DNA of 64,000 nucleotides from positions 1 to 64,000 of the forward strand of contig JASANG010003723.1 of assembly GCA_030248215.1 (NCBI GenBank), written 5' to 3'. Shown piece by piece: positions 1-58,309 of the stretch (position 1 is its first letter; each line of letters begins with the position of its first letter). The notes under the pieces were generated by a model, which worked only from the letters and a program-made list of their open reading frames with translations, made no database searches and had not been told where the DNA came from. Origin of the DNA: Enoplolaimus lenunculus. Taxonomy: Eukaryota; Nematoda; Enoplea; Enoplida; Thoracostomopsidae. The translations under genes were made by a program, and so were the position numbers.

Positions 1-2845
<2,845 letters not shown>

Positions 2846-3796
2846 ATTTGTTGATCAGCACTTTAAAAAAGTTGCACAAATGTGTGCAATTTAGGCTATT
2901 ATGCGTGTTCGAGTATAGCACGTGAGTTATATTCTAGGTTTACGTAGCTGAAGTTGTTTTTTCTACACCGTTGTTTACTTTATTTGTAGTGTTTTCCTGC
3001 TGTTTGAAGATGATTTTGTTGTATAGTTTAGTTTGTGTACCCTTTGGTAGATAAAATGCGTTTGGTTTTTAGTTCCTTGAGGAGGAAAAATGTTGGGATC
3101 GGTAAATAGTTTTACAGTGTCGCACGGCGCCGCGTGACGACGTCTGGCATCGTGCGGAAAAATTGTTACCGTGCCGGGTTTGGCGGCATGCGGCGAGTAT
3201 CGTCGCAACCTTTACGGTTCAAAATGTGTTCCTTTTAAAGTAGTTAAAACGTTGAAATTGCCGTACATAAGTATGATGCCAGAAATGTCGCGTTTTTAAC
3301 AATCTATATATTAAAGCTGGAACGCCCCACATACGTATTTTGGGCAGAGTTCCAACATGCAAATAAACTCTGTATGCATTACGAATACCTATCGTTTCCA
3401 ATGTGTTATATATCTGCAATGCAAAGCACTACATTTCAAAAAGCAGTTTATTTTAAATTTCGTTCACTTAAATATGAAGGGGCCCAGACAACAATTTAGC
3501 CTAGGCTCGGAGAAGCCTTAGTCCAGTTGCACATGTGTGCAACTACGTGTACTAGTTAATGTTATTTGAGTTGGCTCCAATATTTTGCTGTCCGCCTAAA
3601 AATTTTCAGAAAACGGAAACGGAAAAGTCAGTTTGAGTACATACAGTGATTAAAGCACATTTCTACGTTTAAGGTATATAATGCATGCCAATACAGCACT
3701 GGTTGTCCACGAATTACTAGAATATCATAAATCTAACAACTGGCATTTCGGTAGCCCAATCTCGAATCGGGGGGGGGGGTTTGTGTATGAGGACTT
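2846..3796. other. Palindrome spacer, no gene recognised
   Basis: About 950 bp of unmirrored sequence between the A tract and the right arm. It includes a GC-rich patch at about 3118-3185 related to other GCACGGCG/GTCACCG patches in the window (13460-13560, 18600-18720, 38190-38300). A run of 10 G sits at 3770-3779, next to where the arm homology resumes. The open frames inside show no family resemblance. Confidence 0.6.
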
Positions 3797-4194
3797 TTTT
3801 TAGAAAGCCCTCGTGATAAAAATTCAGGGGCTTAAATTTAAGCTTTTTGATAACTTTTCTGTATTTTTAACAATTTTTTTGCTTAAGTTTGCAACTTCGA
3901 AGCTTGGAGGTGGCCCTAACCTGTATTGTTTGTTTTTCCGGTTGTTATAAGTATAATTATTTCAAATTACGAACGAGCTTTCGAACGGGGTGTTTTTGGC
4001 AAAATGAAAGCTGTCTTTTAAATTCCTAATTTTTGTACATACGTCAACTGAAATGTGAGCACTAGTGCAGGCTGCCTATTCTGAGCAAGTTTACGACTAT
4101 AATTACGGTAGCTACGTATTTTGATATAAAATTTGTTGCAAGTATTTGAAAAATAGTACAGGTCAACGTGTAATTTTGTTTTTTATATTTTCAG

Positions 4195-48721
<44,527 letters not shown>

Positions 48722-49140
48722 AGGGGTTAAGGAAAACTCCAGGGTGGAAAATATCGGAGATTGATGTTTTGAAGTGAAGGAAAAGAAAGTTTGAAATTTT
48801 TTAATATTGACGCTGTGAGTGAGTGAATTTTGAGTGAGTTTCTAAATGGTTTTTATGTTTGTGACGCTTTGCTTTTGTTTTTTCAACTAATTGAATGGTT
48901 TCTTTTGAACGCGAAAGAAATTAAAGTTTATAAAAAAATCACGATTAGATTTTGAGTAAATTGTTTTCATAATCCGGAAAAAAATTTACTAATATTTTTA
49001 TGGTGTTTTCTTTGCTTCTTTTTGAACAAATGAGAAAATTTCCACGGGAACCAAATTTTTGAATTTTTGAGATACAAAAATTGAGTAAATTAGTTTTGCT
49101 GTTTATTGTGTCGGGTTTTGTATTTTTAGTTTTGCAACTA

Positions 49141-49330
49141 TGACAAGAGTATGCAACTGGCTACATCTGACTCCACTTTTATTTTTAAACGTAAGATGCA
49201 ATTTGGTGTTCCTAAAGTTGAAATCGACCCCCACTACCAAATGTGAAGAGGATCGAGCCTAAACGCAACGAGTGCTGGTACATTGTGAACAATGCACAAC
49301 ATATCGAGTTGCATACTCTTGTCGTTTTAT
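49141..49330. mobile_element. GTTGCATACTCTTG-type MITE, short copy
   Basis: Inverted ends ACAAGAGTATGCAACTGG and GTTGCATACTCTTGT, with the CGCAACGAGTGCTGG block. It lies about 420 bp downstream of the fry stop codon. The rest of 48722-49140 is probably 3' UTR and AT-rich flank with no other feature seen. Confidence 0.7.
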
Positions 49331-49660
49331 GTCGTTCCTGTGGTACTGGTTGACTCAGGAAGTCAGGACGCGTTTTGTGGAATATATATTAATTTTTTTA
49401 ATTTAAAGCTACGATTTTGACTTTGAAACAGGTAATTTTTCTTTCAACATTTTAAATCTTATTTTAACACGGTGTATAAGACATTTTGTGTAACTGCCGA
49501 TTTTTTGCAGTATTATAGGAAGATTTTTGTCTATTATGATACTCAATATGTCGCGGTTACTGTTGTACTTGTATTAGCATACGAACTCGCTGTGTTGGCT
49601 CGTAGGCGAGTATTTATTCAACATCATTCAACTGTGTCGTGTTTTGTCATCGTTGTTTGA

Positions 49661-50154
49661 TTAACCCCTTCTCACAATGAGTTGCCTATAGGCAACTCAG
49701 AGCAGTGTATATACGTTAAATAATATATATCGCACCGACATAACTCTAAATCACCACACGAGGTGAGAGCCCCCTCGGGCTCGAACGTCAAGCTCCTATA
49801 GCTGAGTGGTGATGGTATACGCCTCCCACTCCAGTCACTGGAGTTTGAATCGTAGCATAAAAGTAGGTCTCAGGGGAAATAGAAAATATTTATGTGAGAA
49901 AGGGTTAAGCGAAAAATTTTCAGTTTACTATCTATAACCCCTTCTCACATTGAGTTGCGTGTAGGCAACTCAGCGGAGTGTATATACGTTAAATAATATA
50001 TATCGCACCGTGTTTAACAATTGCAACACGTATGCATAGTACAAAATCACCACAAGACGTGAGAGCCCCCTCGGGCTCGAGCGTCAAGCTCCTATAGCTG
50101 AGTGGTGATGGTATACGCCTCCCAGTCCAGTCACTGGAGTTCGAATCCTAGCAT
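49661..50154 (+). mobile_element. Head-to-tail dimer of the tRNA-core MITE
   Basis: Copy 1 spans 49661-49908 with TTAA on both sides. A linker reading GCGAAAAATTTTCAGTTTAC and onward leads to copy 2 from about 49935, which stops at about 50154 after its B-box-like GAGTTCGAATCC and lacks the right terminal repeat. Both keep the A-box-like TAGCTGAGTGG and the CCCTCGGGCTCGA(A/G)CG segment. It lies in the fry-DEG/ENaC intergenic region. Confidence 0.8.
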
Positions 50155-50575
50155 AATAAAAACGTTAATGTGAATGCTTTTTTACAGCGCGAAAAGTGTT
50201 TTGTATTTTTGACACGATTCTTAACTGCATGAGCTAACATGAGAGCCTAAATATTTTTAACCAACCATTAAATGTGTGAGTTCGCATATTATTATGTGAT
50301 TGTGTTTTATGTCATTAAATTATATTTTAAATAAAAGGTGCAAGGTGTTGTTTAGATTTGAGCGATTAAAGAGACGACAAATTCGATTCATACAGGAAAA
50401 ATACTAAACCACTCAGATCTTTCAGGATTCTACATGAATATTGTTATTTTTATTTCGAATGGAACAATTTCGTCACATATCTGTGTCGATTACCTTAGTT
50501 TATTTTTAAGCAAAATTTGACAAACTAAGCATAAAAGTAGCGGAATTTTCAGTTTGAAATCAGCATCCAATTTAG
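50155..50575. other. AT-rich intergenic DNA, nothing recognised
   Basis: About 420 bp between the tRNA-core MITE dimer and the fold-back element. No open frame, inverted repeat or known motif seen. The similar stretch 51371-51764 contains only repeated AAGACATATATGTCT-like motifs. Confidence 0.5.
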
Positions 50576-51370
50576 AGTCTTTTCGGTTATCCCTCCAGTC
50601 TGCGTTTGCCCAAAAGTGGTTGGATTTTGAAATTTTTTGCACATTTAAGCTCATGATTTGCCCTGATCATTTCACACCCAAATTTGAATTTTTCAAATTA
50701 GATTTTTAAGGACCACATGTCCTCCCTTGGGACACAAAACAAATTTTGTCCAAAAGTTTGACAAATTACACATCATTAAATGCAGGTTGCAGCGCTGAGT
50801 CAAATTGTGTTAAAGTTTTGGTAATCAGACGATTGGTTAATGAGTTATTCTCAAATAACGTTTTCTCGCGCTGCCAATGATTTGGATCGGCGCCAAATCA
50901 CTTATTTGACTATAATTCGTTAACCAATCGTCTGATTGCCAAAAATTTAACACCGTTGGACTCTAGCTCCGCAAGCTGGATCAAATGGTATATAATTTGT
51001 TAAACTTTTGGACGAAAAATTTTTTTAGGTCCCAAAGGGGGGCCTTGGGACCTTAAACAATCGAACTTTTGAAATATATGAAATTTGGGTGTGAAATGAT
51101 CAGGGCAAATCATGAGAAGCTCATATATATAAAAATTTTCAAAATCCGACCACCTTTGGACAAACGCGGGCTAGGGGGGATAAAGAGGCCCATGTATAGA
51201 ACAGGGCCGGAACAGTAGTATAAGCATATTCCTAAGCCTAAGCCAAGCCTAAGCCTAAGCCAAGCCTAAACCTAAGCAAAAACATTAGTATAAAGCTTAA
51301 ACTGACTGTATTATAGCCACTCCGGAAAACGATCCGGCCCTATTCTATACATGGGCCACCGAAAAGACCC
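50576..51370. mobile_element. Long fold-back element hosting a nested MITE
   Basis: The left part (GTCTTTTCGGTTATCCCTCC, then CGTTTGCCCAAAAGTGGTTG) is the inverted image of the right part (CCACCTTTGGACAAACGCGG ... GGGGATAA ... CCGAAAAGAC). The arms continue inward through GGACCAC..GTCCTCCC and meet near 50880. The right tip is interrupted by the family A MITE at 51187-51357. No coding capacity. A second copy is at 62849-63173. Confidence 0.8.
51187..51357. mobile_element. MITE with nematode-telomere-like core, family A, nested
   Basis: Ends GGCCCATGTATAGAACAGGG and, inverted, the matching CCCTATTCTATACATGGGCC. The core has about six CCTAAGC units. It has inserted near the right terminus of the 50576-51370 fold-back element. 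A clean target duplication is not visible here. Confidence 0.85.
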
Positions 51371-51764
51371 CAGGTTACCCGGCTATACACACAAAAACAT
51401 TTTCTGATATTCAAGAAATTATTTCTTAAATGCAAGATAATTATATGCCCTTAATCTAGTCGACTCCAGATATATATGTCTTAAACCAAGACATAGTTTC
51501 TGAAAATTTTCCGAAACCTGTAGTGTTTGAAATTTTTAACCCTTAAATGTCTTAAGTTTAACAGTGTTTCATAAACGATTAAGACAAATATTTCTGAAAT
51601 ACAAGACATATATGTCTGAAATATAAGACAAATGTGTCATGCCTTTATAGACACAAGATTTGCCAGAGAAGTCACCTTCAAAATTGGGAGTTAAGCTCAA
51701 CCAAATTCCCTAATTTTACAACCTAAGATACGTGCAAGACATAAACTTAGGTTGGGGGACCCTG

Positions 51765-52438
51765 ATGCGGGGTTCACGTTATAACCGAGGCAGCTTGGGA
51801 CACGTTTTGTCCCTATTAGTCTATTGGGTCACATTTTGTCTGCCTGTAGACCCCATATCGTATTCAAAAATTCGTATTTGTCTGCTAATATCATGTGCAG
51901 GTCACCTTTTGTCCTTCAATATCATATGATATTCGAGGTATTGTCTGCGAATATCACATGATATATTTTCAAATGTCTGCGTAGTTGAGGTACCATACCC
52001 AAATTGTCCTGTTGAATATCATATGATACTAGAATTTGAATATTTGAATTATGAAGCTGTGGTTTTAGGCGATTTTGTGTCGGAAACAATTTGCAGGCAT
52101 GTATTTGGTATTTAAAGCACGTTTGTGCCTGCCCGTCCAACTTTTCATTCATTTATTAGTACCCAAAGGTTACGCTGTCCGCGCTGAATATCATATGATA
52201 TGCGTTAAAATTTTGGAATCATATGATATTCGCATAAATGTCCGACAGTGTCACGTGACATACCGTCCCTTGTACACATTGATCATTTGAGAGCGGTGGT
52301 TTGTAAGCTAATGTCATATGACATTCGAGTTTTGTCTGTTGAACCGATATAACTGCCCAAATTTTAACGTTGACGTCGAATCAACATGGAACAAACCGTG
52401 TCCCGCCGCCTGCCCCGGTTATAACGTGAACCCCGCAT
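51765..52438. mobile_element. TIR element filled with ATATGATAT motifs
   Basis: Terminal inverted repeats begin ATGCGGGGTTCACGTTATAA and close with the reverse TTATAACGTGAACCCCGCAT. CAACATGGAACAAACCGTGT lies inside the right end. The interior has about a dozen CATATGATAT or CACGTGACAT palindromes linked by TGTCTGC/TGTCTGT. Partial relatives are at about 47333-47590 and 62212-62340. No transposase. Confidence 0.72.
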
Positions 52439-52470
52439 GAGCTCAATCCAAAATATCTGGGAAATTCGGT

Positions 52471-52913
52471 TAACTGTCCCATCTGTCCCAATTGTCCCAT
52501 CTGTCCCAACTGTCCCATCTGTCCAACTGTCCCATCTGTCCCAATTTTCCCATCTGTCCCAACTATCCCATCTGTCCCATCTGTCCAACTGTCCCATCTG
52601 TCCCATATCTCCCAGCTGTCCCATCTGTTCCATCTGTCCCGTTTGTCCCAACTGTCCCATCTGTCCCAACTGTCCCAATTGTCCCATCTGTCCCCCATCT
52701 GTCCCATCTGTTCCATCTGTCCCAACCGTCCCATCAGTCCCAACTTTCCCATCTGTCCCAACTGTCCCATCTGTCCCAACTGTCCCATCTGCCCCATCTG
52801 TCCCGTTTGTCCCAACTGCCCCATCTGTCCCAACTGTCCAAACAGTCCAACTATCCCATTTGTCCCAATTGTCCCATCTGTCCCAATTGTCCCATCTGTC
52901 CCAAGTGTCCCAG
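52471..52913. repeat. 9-bp minisatellite CTGTCCCA(A/T)
   Basis: About 440 bp of a 9-bp unit (CTGTCCCAT / CTGTCCCAA), with some units shortened or lacking one C. Because the unit length is a multiple of three, it gives long open frames on both strands (PICPN-, VPSVPT- and GQMGQL-type repeats). These are not genes. It abuts the right end of the 51765-52438 element. Confidence 0.92.
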
Positions 52914-53204
52914 TCATCGAATTCTCATGGGCTCCAAACTATTAAATCGGAGAGTCGAATTCTTTAATACGGCTGGAATTGGATGAACTCGCCAAATCCC
53001 CTGGCGATTCCAAACGATATTTACTTTCCCTAGTTTACAACAGGGTACAACCGGAGCTAAAAAATATCGGAATTCAATAAAATCATTGACCCCATTTATC
53101 CGGGTCACTATATACCATATAGTATTGTATAAAGTAGAAATTGTACACGTGCAATAAATACACAATCTGCAGTGTTTAACAATTATTACTCGTATGCGCA
53201 GTAC

Positions 53205-53365
53205 GGCCCATGTATAAAACAGGGCCGGAACACTAGTATAAGCATATTCCTAAGCCTTAGCCTAAGCCTAAGCCTAAGCAAAAAAATTAGTCCAAAGCTT
53301 AAACTGACTCTATTATAGCTCCTCCGGAAAACGATCCGGCCCTGGCCCTGTTCTATACATAAGCC
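53205..53365. mobile_element. MITE with nematode-telomere-like core, family A
   Basis: Same ends as the copy at 51187. Flanked by a perfect 8-bp duplication CGCAGTAC (53197-53204 and 53366-53373). It lies just past the stop codon of the DEG/ENaC gene, in its probable 3' UTR or downstream flank. Confidence 0.9.
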
Positions 53366-53402
53366 CGCAGTACAATATCTTTTCATGTTTGTTGTATATA
53401 TA

Positions 53403-56400
53403 CTAAACTTTATTTTTAGCAATATCAATTATTGCACTATTATATCGACGGATGCGATGTGCGATGCATTTAAAGCACAAAATTGCTACTTGAATAAACG
53501 AAATAATTGAACATCCGAGCCAAATGCCAAGTTGACCGCCGATTAACGAAAGCAGTTGATGCGGTGTTGCTAAATTGTATTTGATTTCTTCCTAAAAATC
53601 CAAATGTTAATATTGTTGTTCCACAGACTTTTAGGGAATCGTGTCAAAAATGCAAGGCTATTTTATGCGTCGTTTACATTAATTTGTGTACGCGATGTGG
53701 AAATGCTCACCGGCTATGGACGCTTCAAATTTTAACCAGCGCTAGTTGCTATTTTTTAAATAGCAAAAGTCGTCGTCCGTAGACGGTGAGAACTTCCACA
53801 TCGCGTACACAAATGTAAATCACGCATTAAACGTTGTCGCGTTTCAATATAACACCTTTCAAAACGGTTTTTTGTGGACACTTCCTATAAAACGACTACA
53901 GTAGGACGGTTGTTAAGTAAGCGTTTTTAGCGTTTGTCAAACCGCTGTTTTAGTGTTAGTATAAACGAGGTTTTCTTCAAAACGCCAAAAACGTCTTAAG
54001 TTCATTTGTAGGCGTTTAGATTAGGCAGTCCATTTATAGAAGTGCGTCAGAACAGCAGTATAAGCATATTCCTAAGCCTAAGCCTAAGCCTGAACGTAAG
54101 GATGAGCTTATTCCAAAGCGTAAGCCTAAACAAAAAAGTTTGTCTATAGAGCTTACACTGACTCTATTACAGCTCTGCCGGAAAACAATCTGGCCCTGTT
54201 CTATACATGGGCCGATTAAAGCTAAGGATTAGAGCCGGAATTTGCTTAGGATTAATAAAATGCCATCGTGTCTAGGATGACTAGAGACTCAATTTTGTTA
54301 AACCCAGATGTATAAATACAGATTTTCTATTGGCGGAAACGCTCCGCCACCCTTCGTTACTGAAATATATCCGGAACTGCATTTAACCGTTGAATTATAC
54401 GTTTATTTGTCTTGTGTCAATAGCTTGAGCGTTAATACAAGGTTATACTTTTAGGAATGTACTTTCAAAATTTAAGTACGCTTTAAAGTTTCGAACTCAA
54501 ATTATTTGGTCCTGGAGTCATTTATGCGCTGCAATTAGGGTTAATTGACATTTTGGACTCTAACTAGGGTTTAAGGACACTATCCGGTTATGGACTCTTA
54601 TTAGGGATACGGACTCCAATTGATTTAGACTCAAAATGGGGACCCTCTCTTATTACCCCTCCCCCTCTTATTCGGGTCAATACAGTATACCGCACGCTGA
54701 CATACGGTGACGAATGGTACAGGACGGTGACAGATGGTCCGGATGTCGTCAAAAGTATATACTCGTAAATTTCAGTGAGTTAATTTTAGCTCAGAATGAG
54801 TTGAATCACTCCGTCTGAGTTAGGACTATCAGAACTCAGAATTTTGAGTTGATTCAATTCATTCTGAGCCTACTATACTAATCAAGTTACAAAGAGTCAT
54901 CTCAACTCAGAGTGAGAATAAAAATTCATAAGTAACTAACCCGCTAGCTGAATTAATTAATCAACTCATTGGAATTTTCAGCGTAGCGCTATCGGCCCAT
55001 GTCACTTTAAGGGTCGTCCAGGATTCTGGTGGGTCTAAAAGAATAGGTTTAGATTCTATATTACATTTATTTGCTTAGGCTTAGGCTTAGGCTTAGGAAA
55101 ACATTTTACAACGCTTAAGCTTAGGCTTTGGCTTAGGAATACGGTTAATCTATTGTTACGATCCTTAAAGTAACATTGGCCGCGCTATCCTTAATCATCC
55201 TTACCACATAATCAAGATGACCATGCATAACGTTGATAAAAGCAATCCTTGTAGTTGGAACACTTTTTATATGAGGGTAACTCAGTGCAATTTGGTCAAT
55301 AACGTTTTCTGTCAGGTGTGCGTGACTGGTTGACACTTGGTACGACCACGATTCACACAGCGGATGCAAACACCAAGACGCCCGACATGAACGAATCACA
55401 TTCTGTGTAATAATTTTTACATAAATTTACCTTTTTAGAGTTAAAAATTAGTTGTCCGGTCGCCAGGGTGTAAACCGATAGGAAATATCGCGAATCGGAA
55501 ACGGAAAACGGATGTTGAAGTATAAAAATATGGAGTCGTGTATCAGAGCCGTACGCTACCCGCGGGTACCCGCGTGGAAAACATTTCAAAGCGCGGGTAA
55601 AAATTTGAGATGTTGTATACCCGTCTAAAATTTTTGTAAAAAACTTGAAACCAGATGATCCGTGGTGAAACTACGTCTTGTATTGAGCGAAGCACGAACA
55701 TACTTACCTTTATATTCAGTCTAGTTAAACATTTCGGGCTTGTAAAACAGAAACGCATATGCATCCAAATAAGCTAATATGCAAATTAGTTATAAGCCAA
55801 ACATTTTTATTCAGCTTCCTCGCACCCAAAAATCCTTCAGTACTGAAATTAGATTACTTGTAGCCCAAATAATCAGTGAAATAATTTAAAAAGTGCTATT
55901 TTAAGCTTAACCGATAATGCAAATTAGCCTGTAGCTAATAAACGGCTTGACGTATGAAAACTCCAACTCGAGGTTAACCACCTCAGGTTGACAAGATTTC
56001 AAGCCAAAAATTTATCAAAATCTGTTCAACAACTGCTAACATCCTCGTTGGATGGACAGACGGACAGACCAACGGAAGGACAGACAAATGGACATCTACG
56101 TTTCGACTATCAAGTAAAAAATATAAAACGCTTCGCAAACCTCTGAGTTTCGCTCGGAGTTTCACTTATCAATTTTTTTACTTTGAAAACTGTGAAATTG
56201 TTCGAAAAGCAAATTGCTTTCTGAATTGGATCACAGAGCGTATGATTCGAGTCGCCGGATCGTTCGTCTGCAGGAATAAATCCGTGAAACCGACAGCCAC
56301 ACAAATTAGCAAACGAATTCATTGTGCATACAGAGCCGCACTGTGTGTTCATATTTGAAATACGACTCTGTCGACATTTTAAATTCCAACTCGGACGAAC

Positions 56401-58154
56401 CAACTAAAATTTGAATTTCTAACATTATTCAAATCATTAACTCTTTATGAGATATTTTTCGTATCAAAATAGTTTGAGTTGAATAAAATTATTTTAAACA
56501 ATGCCTACACTGCAAACAATGGTGAGTTAAATTGACTCTCTCCGAAATAGGTTGTACGAGACTACACAAAGTGAGTAAAAATTCGACTCCTCCAGAGTCA
56601 AACGTGCGACTCAGTCAGCCGAATTTGACTCTGTCAGTAAAACTTTACACACTGAATGCAAGATCGGCGCGCTGGGCTTGGGACATCTCTGGCGATTAGC
56701 TGCAGCTTTCTGCGCATATCCTATTGTGTCAAACCAAAAATTTGAACCAATATGATTGGTTATATTTAATCTTACAGAAATTTGAACCAACAGGAATGGT
56801 TATTTTTAATCTTACCGAAATTTGAACCAACATGATACCGAAATTCGTACCAACATGATTGGTTTGTTTTAATTTTACTGAAATTTGAACCAATATGATT
56901 GGTTAGTTTTAATTTTACCGAAATTTGAATCAACATGATTGGTTATTTTTAATCTTACCGAATGCCGAGCTTGTAGCTTAATCCAATTAACAATTCCGCT
57001 ATCACTCAGTGTGACATCGGCACGTGCAAGCGTTATTTCTTGATCAAACATAATAAAGAATGCTTCGTGTTGGGATTGCTTTGGATTATAGTCCGGGTAT
57101 GTGGCGACGTTATCATTGGTGCTATGTGAATCGTACTTTTCGACGGCCAAAATTAACCTTTGATTGTAAGACGAAATATTGTCAGGAATTGTATTATGCG
57201 GTGTCTGCAGCACCGCTATGAATCCGGATTGAGATCCTGTGAGGCGTTGAGAAGGAAGATTATAAAATACTACGCATATCCCGTAATTTTGATGGAAAAA
57301 TACCTTTGACTGACTACAACACGAAATTGGTCGTCCAAACACTTTACAAAACACCATAATTGAATCACAACTGATACCGTATTTGGTGAAAAACTCAACA
57401 TCGTTTGTGATGCGAACACGGCGCAGAAAAGCCTGATATTGATTGGTTAATTTGATCTGAGTTGACATGTTTACAAAATATCGACCTGAAATGCATAATT
57501 TATATAAAACCATTGAAACCAAGAGTGGATGATGCATACTTCAACAAGAGTATGCAACTGGACACATTCTGTGTAGGAAACAATGTACTCGGCACGCGTT
57601 GCATTTTTGGCCGACCTCCTACTTGACTCACAAAGTGGCACGCTTGACTCTGGTGGAGTCGAATTTAACTCAGTTTGTGTAATTCCGTAGAGCCTATTTC
57701 GGAGAGTCAAATTGACTCATCGTTTTTTGCAATGTATGCAAATTACAAAAACATACAAACAACCATCTAAACACGACTTTGCTGAGGCAAAATCGAGAAA
57801 ATTACACAAACTCTCACCGAATTCACCATCGTAATAAAGCATAAGCATCGGTAACAGATCATCCGGAAAGCCGTCGAGCGTCAATTTGGTGAAATTCCAC
57901 TGTTGCGGTGAACAAATCATAATTTCAGGCATTTGAACTTTGTTTGGCTGAACCGTTTGTACGCTGGTTGTAATTGGAGATCGCAAAAATGACGCGAGCG
58001 TTTCGTAGCATTCAAACGCAGTCAATGACAATCCAGCGAGTACCGTAACAGCCCAAAAGATGCGTTCAAGTTTGTTTATTTTTGTATCCAAAATTACTTC
58101 AATGCTCGGAATATCGAGCGGTTTAAAGTTGTCCAACGATTCTACTTTTGACAT
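53403..58154 (-). CDS. DEG/ENaC-family cation channel subunit, five exons, complete
   Basis: Subunit of a trimeric plasma-membrane Na+ channel (degenerin, epithelial and acid-sensing families). Exons in coding order: 58154-57818, 57485-56959, 56403-56182, 55402-55205, 53591-53403, with stop TAG at 53405-53403. They sum to 491 codons including the stop, with all junctions in phase. Residues about 30-56 form TM1 (FWAVTVLAGLSLTAFE), followed by MPEIMICSPQQWN at the place of the family's FP-x-V-T-x-C-N. The extracellular part has the expected cysteine-rich blocks (FCKVFGRPISCCSQSK, CRQSRISNMNTQCGSVC, CLHPLCESWSYQVSTS). TM2 has GGQLGIWLGCSIIS, with GCS in the position of the G-x-S selectivity filter. 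The start is the first in-frame ATG of the exon encoding TM1. The cytosolic N-terminus is short, and the usual His-Gly before TM1 is not seen. The gene is convergent with fry. Subfamily cannot be assigned by eye. Confidence 0.94.
53666..53826. mobile_element. Near-perfect inverted-repeat MITE
   Basis: ATGCGTCGTTTACATTAATT continuing GTGTACGCGATGTGGAA is mirrored by TTCCACATCGCGTACACAAA continuing TGTAAATCACGCAT. The loop contains a second inversion (CTATTTTTTAAATAG). About 160 bp, in intron 4 of the DEG/ENaC gene. The right arm lacks TTA, the only large difference. Confidence 0.75.
54024..54213. mobile_element. MITE with nematode-telomere-like core, family A
   Basis: Degenerate left end (GGCAGTCCATTTATAGAAG) and good right end (CCCTGTTCTATACATGGGCC). 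The core has CCTAAG units. GATTA occurs at both flanks. It is in intron 4 of the DEG/ENaC gene. Confidence 0.78.
54763..54982. mobile_element. TGAGTT-rich MITE
   Basis: Begins near GTAAATTTCAGTGAGTTAAT and closes with AACTCATTGGAATTTTCA, an imperfect inverted repeat. The interior repeats TGAGTT / AACTCA about every 10-20 bases. It lies in intron 4 of the DEG/ENaC gene. Confidence 0.7.
54994..55181. mobile_element. MITE with nematode-telomere-like core, family B (inverted)
   Basis: Inverted relative to the copy at 44694. The core reads TTAGGCTTAGGCTTAGGC on the + strand. It is flanked by a perfect 8-bp duplication GCGCTATC (54986-54993 and 55182-55189). It ends 23 bases from the donor of exon 4 of the DEG/ENaC gene, within intron 4. 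Confidence 0.9.
55683..56170. mobile_element. Second copy of the GAGCGAAGC element, inverted
   Basis: Begins ATTGAGCGAAGCACGAACAT and ends CTCTGAGTTTCGCTCGGAGT. It includes GGACAGACGGACAGACC and one unit of the CTCGCACCCAAAAATCCTTC type. It lies in intron 3 of the DEG/ENaC gene, ending about 12 bases from the exon 3 donor. Confidence 0.6.
56737..56958. repeat. 40-bp tandem repeat at a DEG/ENaC 5' splice site
   Basis: Five units of about 40 bp on the - strand, each of the form CGGTAAGATTAAAAATAACC then AATCATGTTGGTTCAAATTT. The first unit begins at the real donor of exon 2 (TTCG|GTAAGA at 56958). Further units have G-GTAAGA, G-GTAAAA, A-GTAAAA and T-GTAAGA at 40-base spacing, with one interval of 63. 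The array fills the start of intron 2. Confidence 0.88.
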
Positions 58155-58309
58155 GACTATAAAGCGAATTTAACAGAAAATCATGAATGAAAAAGTTTCC
58201 GTCAAAAAATGAGTAGGTTTGGCATCTGGGTGCAACCAGAGGTCAAAATCACGCCACCCAGGAAACTGCGCAAAGCCAATCAGAAGGCGTAGGCTTAGCC
58301 TTAGGGTTA

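Noticed and set aside
49790-50150. True tRNA genes within the dimeric MITE
   Set aside because: A/B-box-like motifs are present, but the acceptor and T stems do not pair well, and the copies sit inside a repeated transposon; treated as tRNA-like sequence only.
52364-52967. Overlapping proline/cysteine-repeat and GQMGQL-repeat open frames on both strands
   Set aside because: All come from a 9-bp minisatellite that happens to lack stops; no start context, splice sites or family match.
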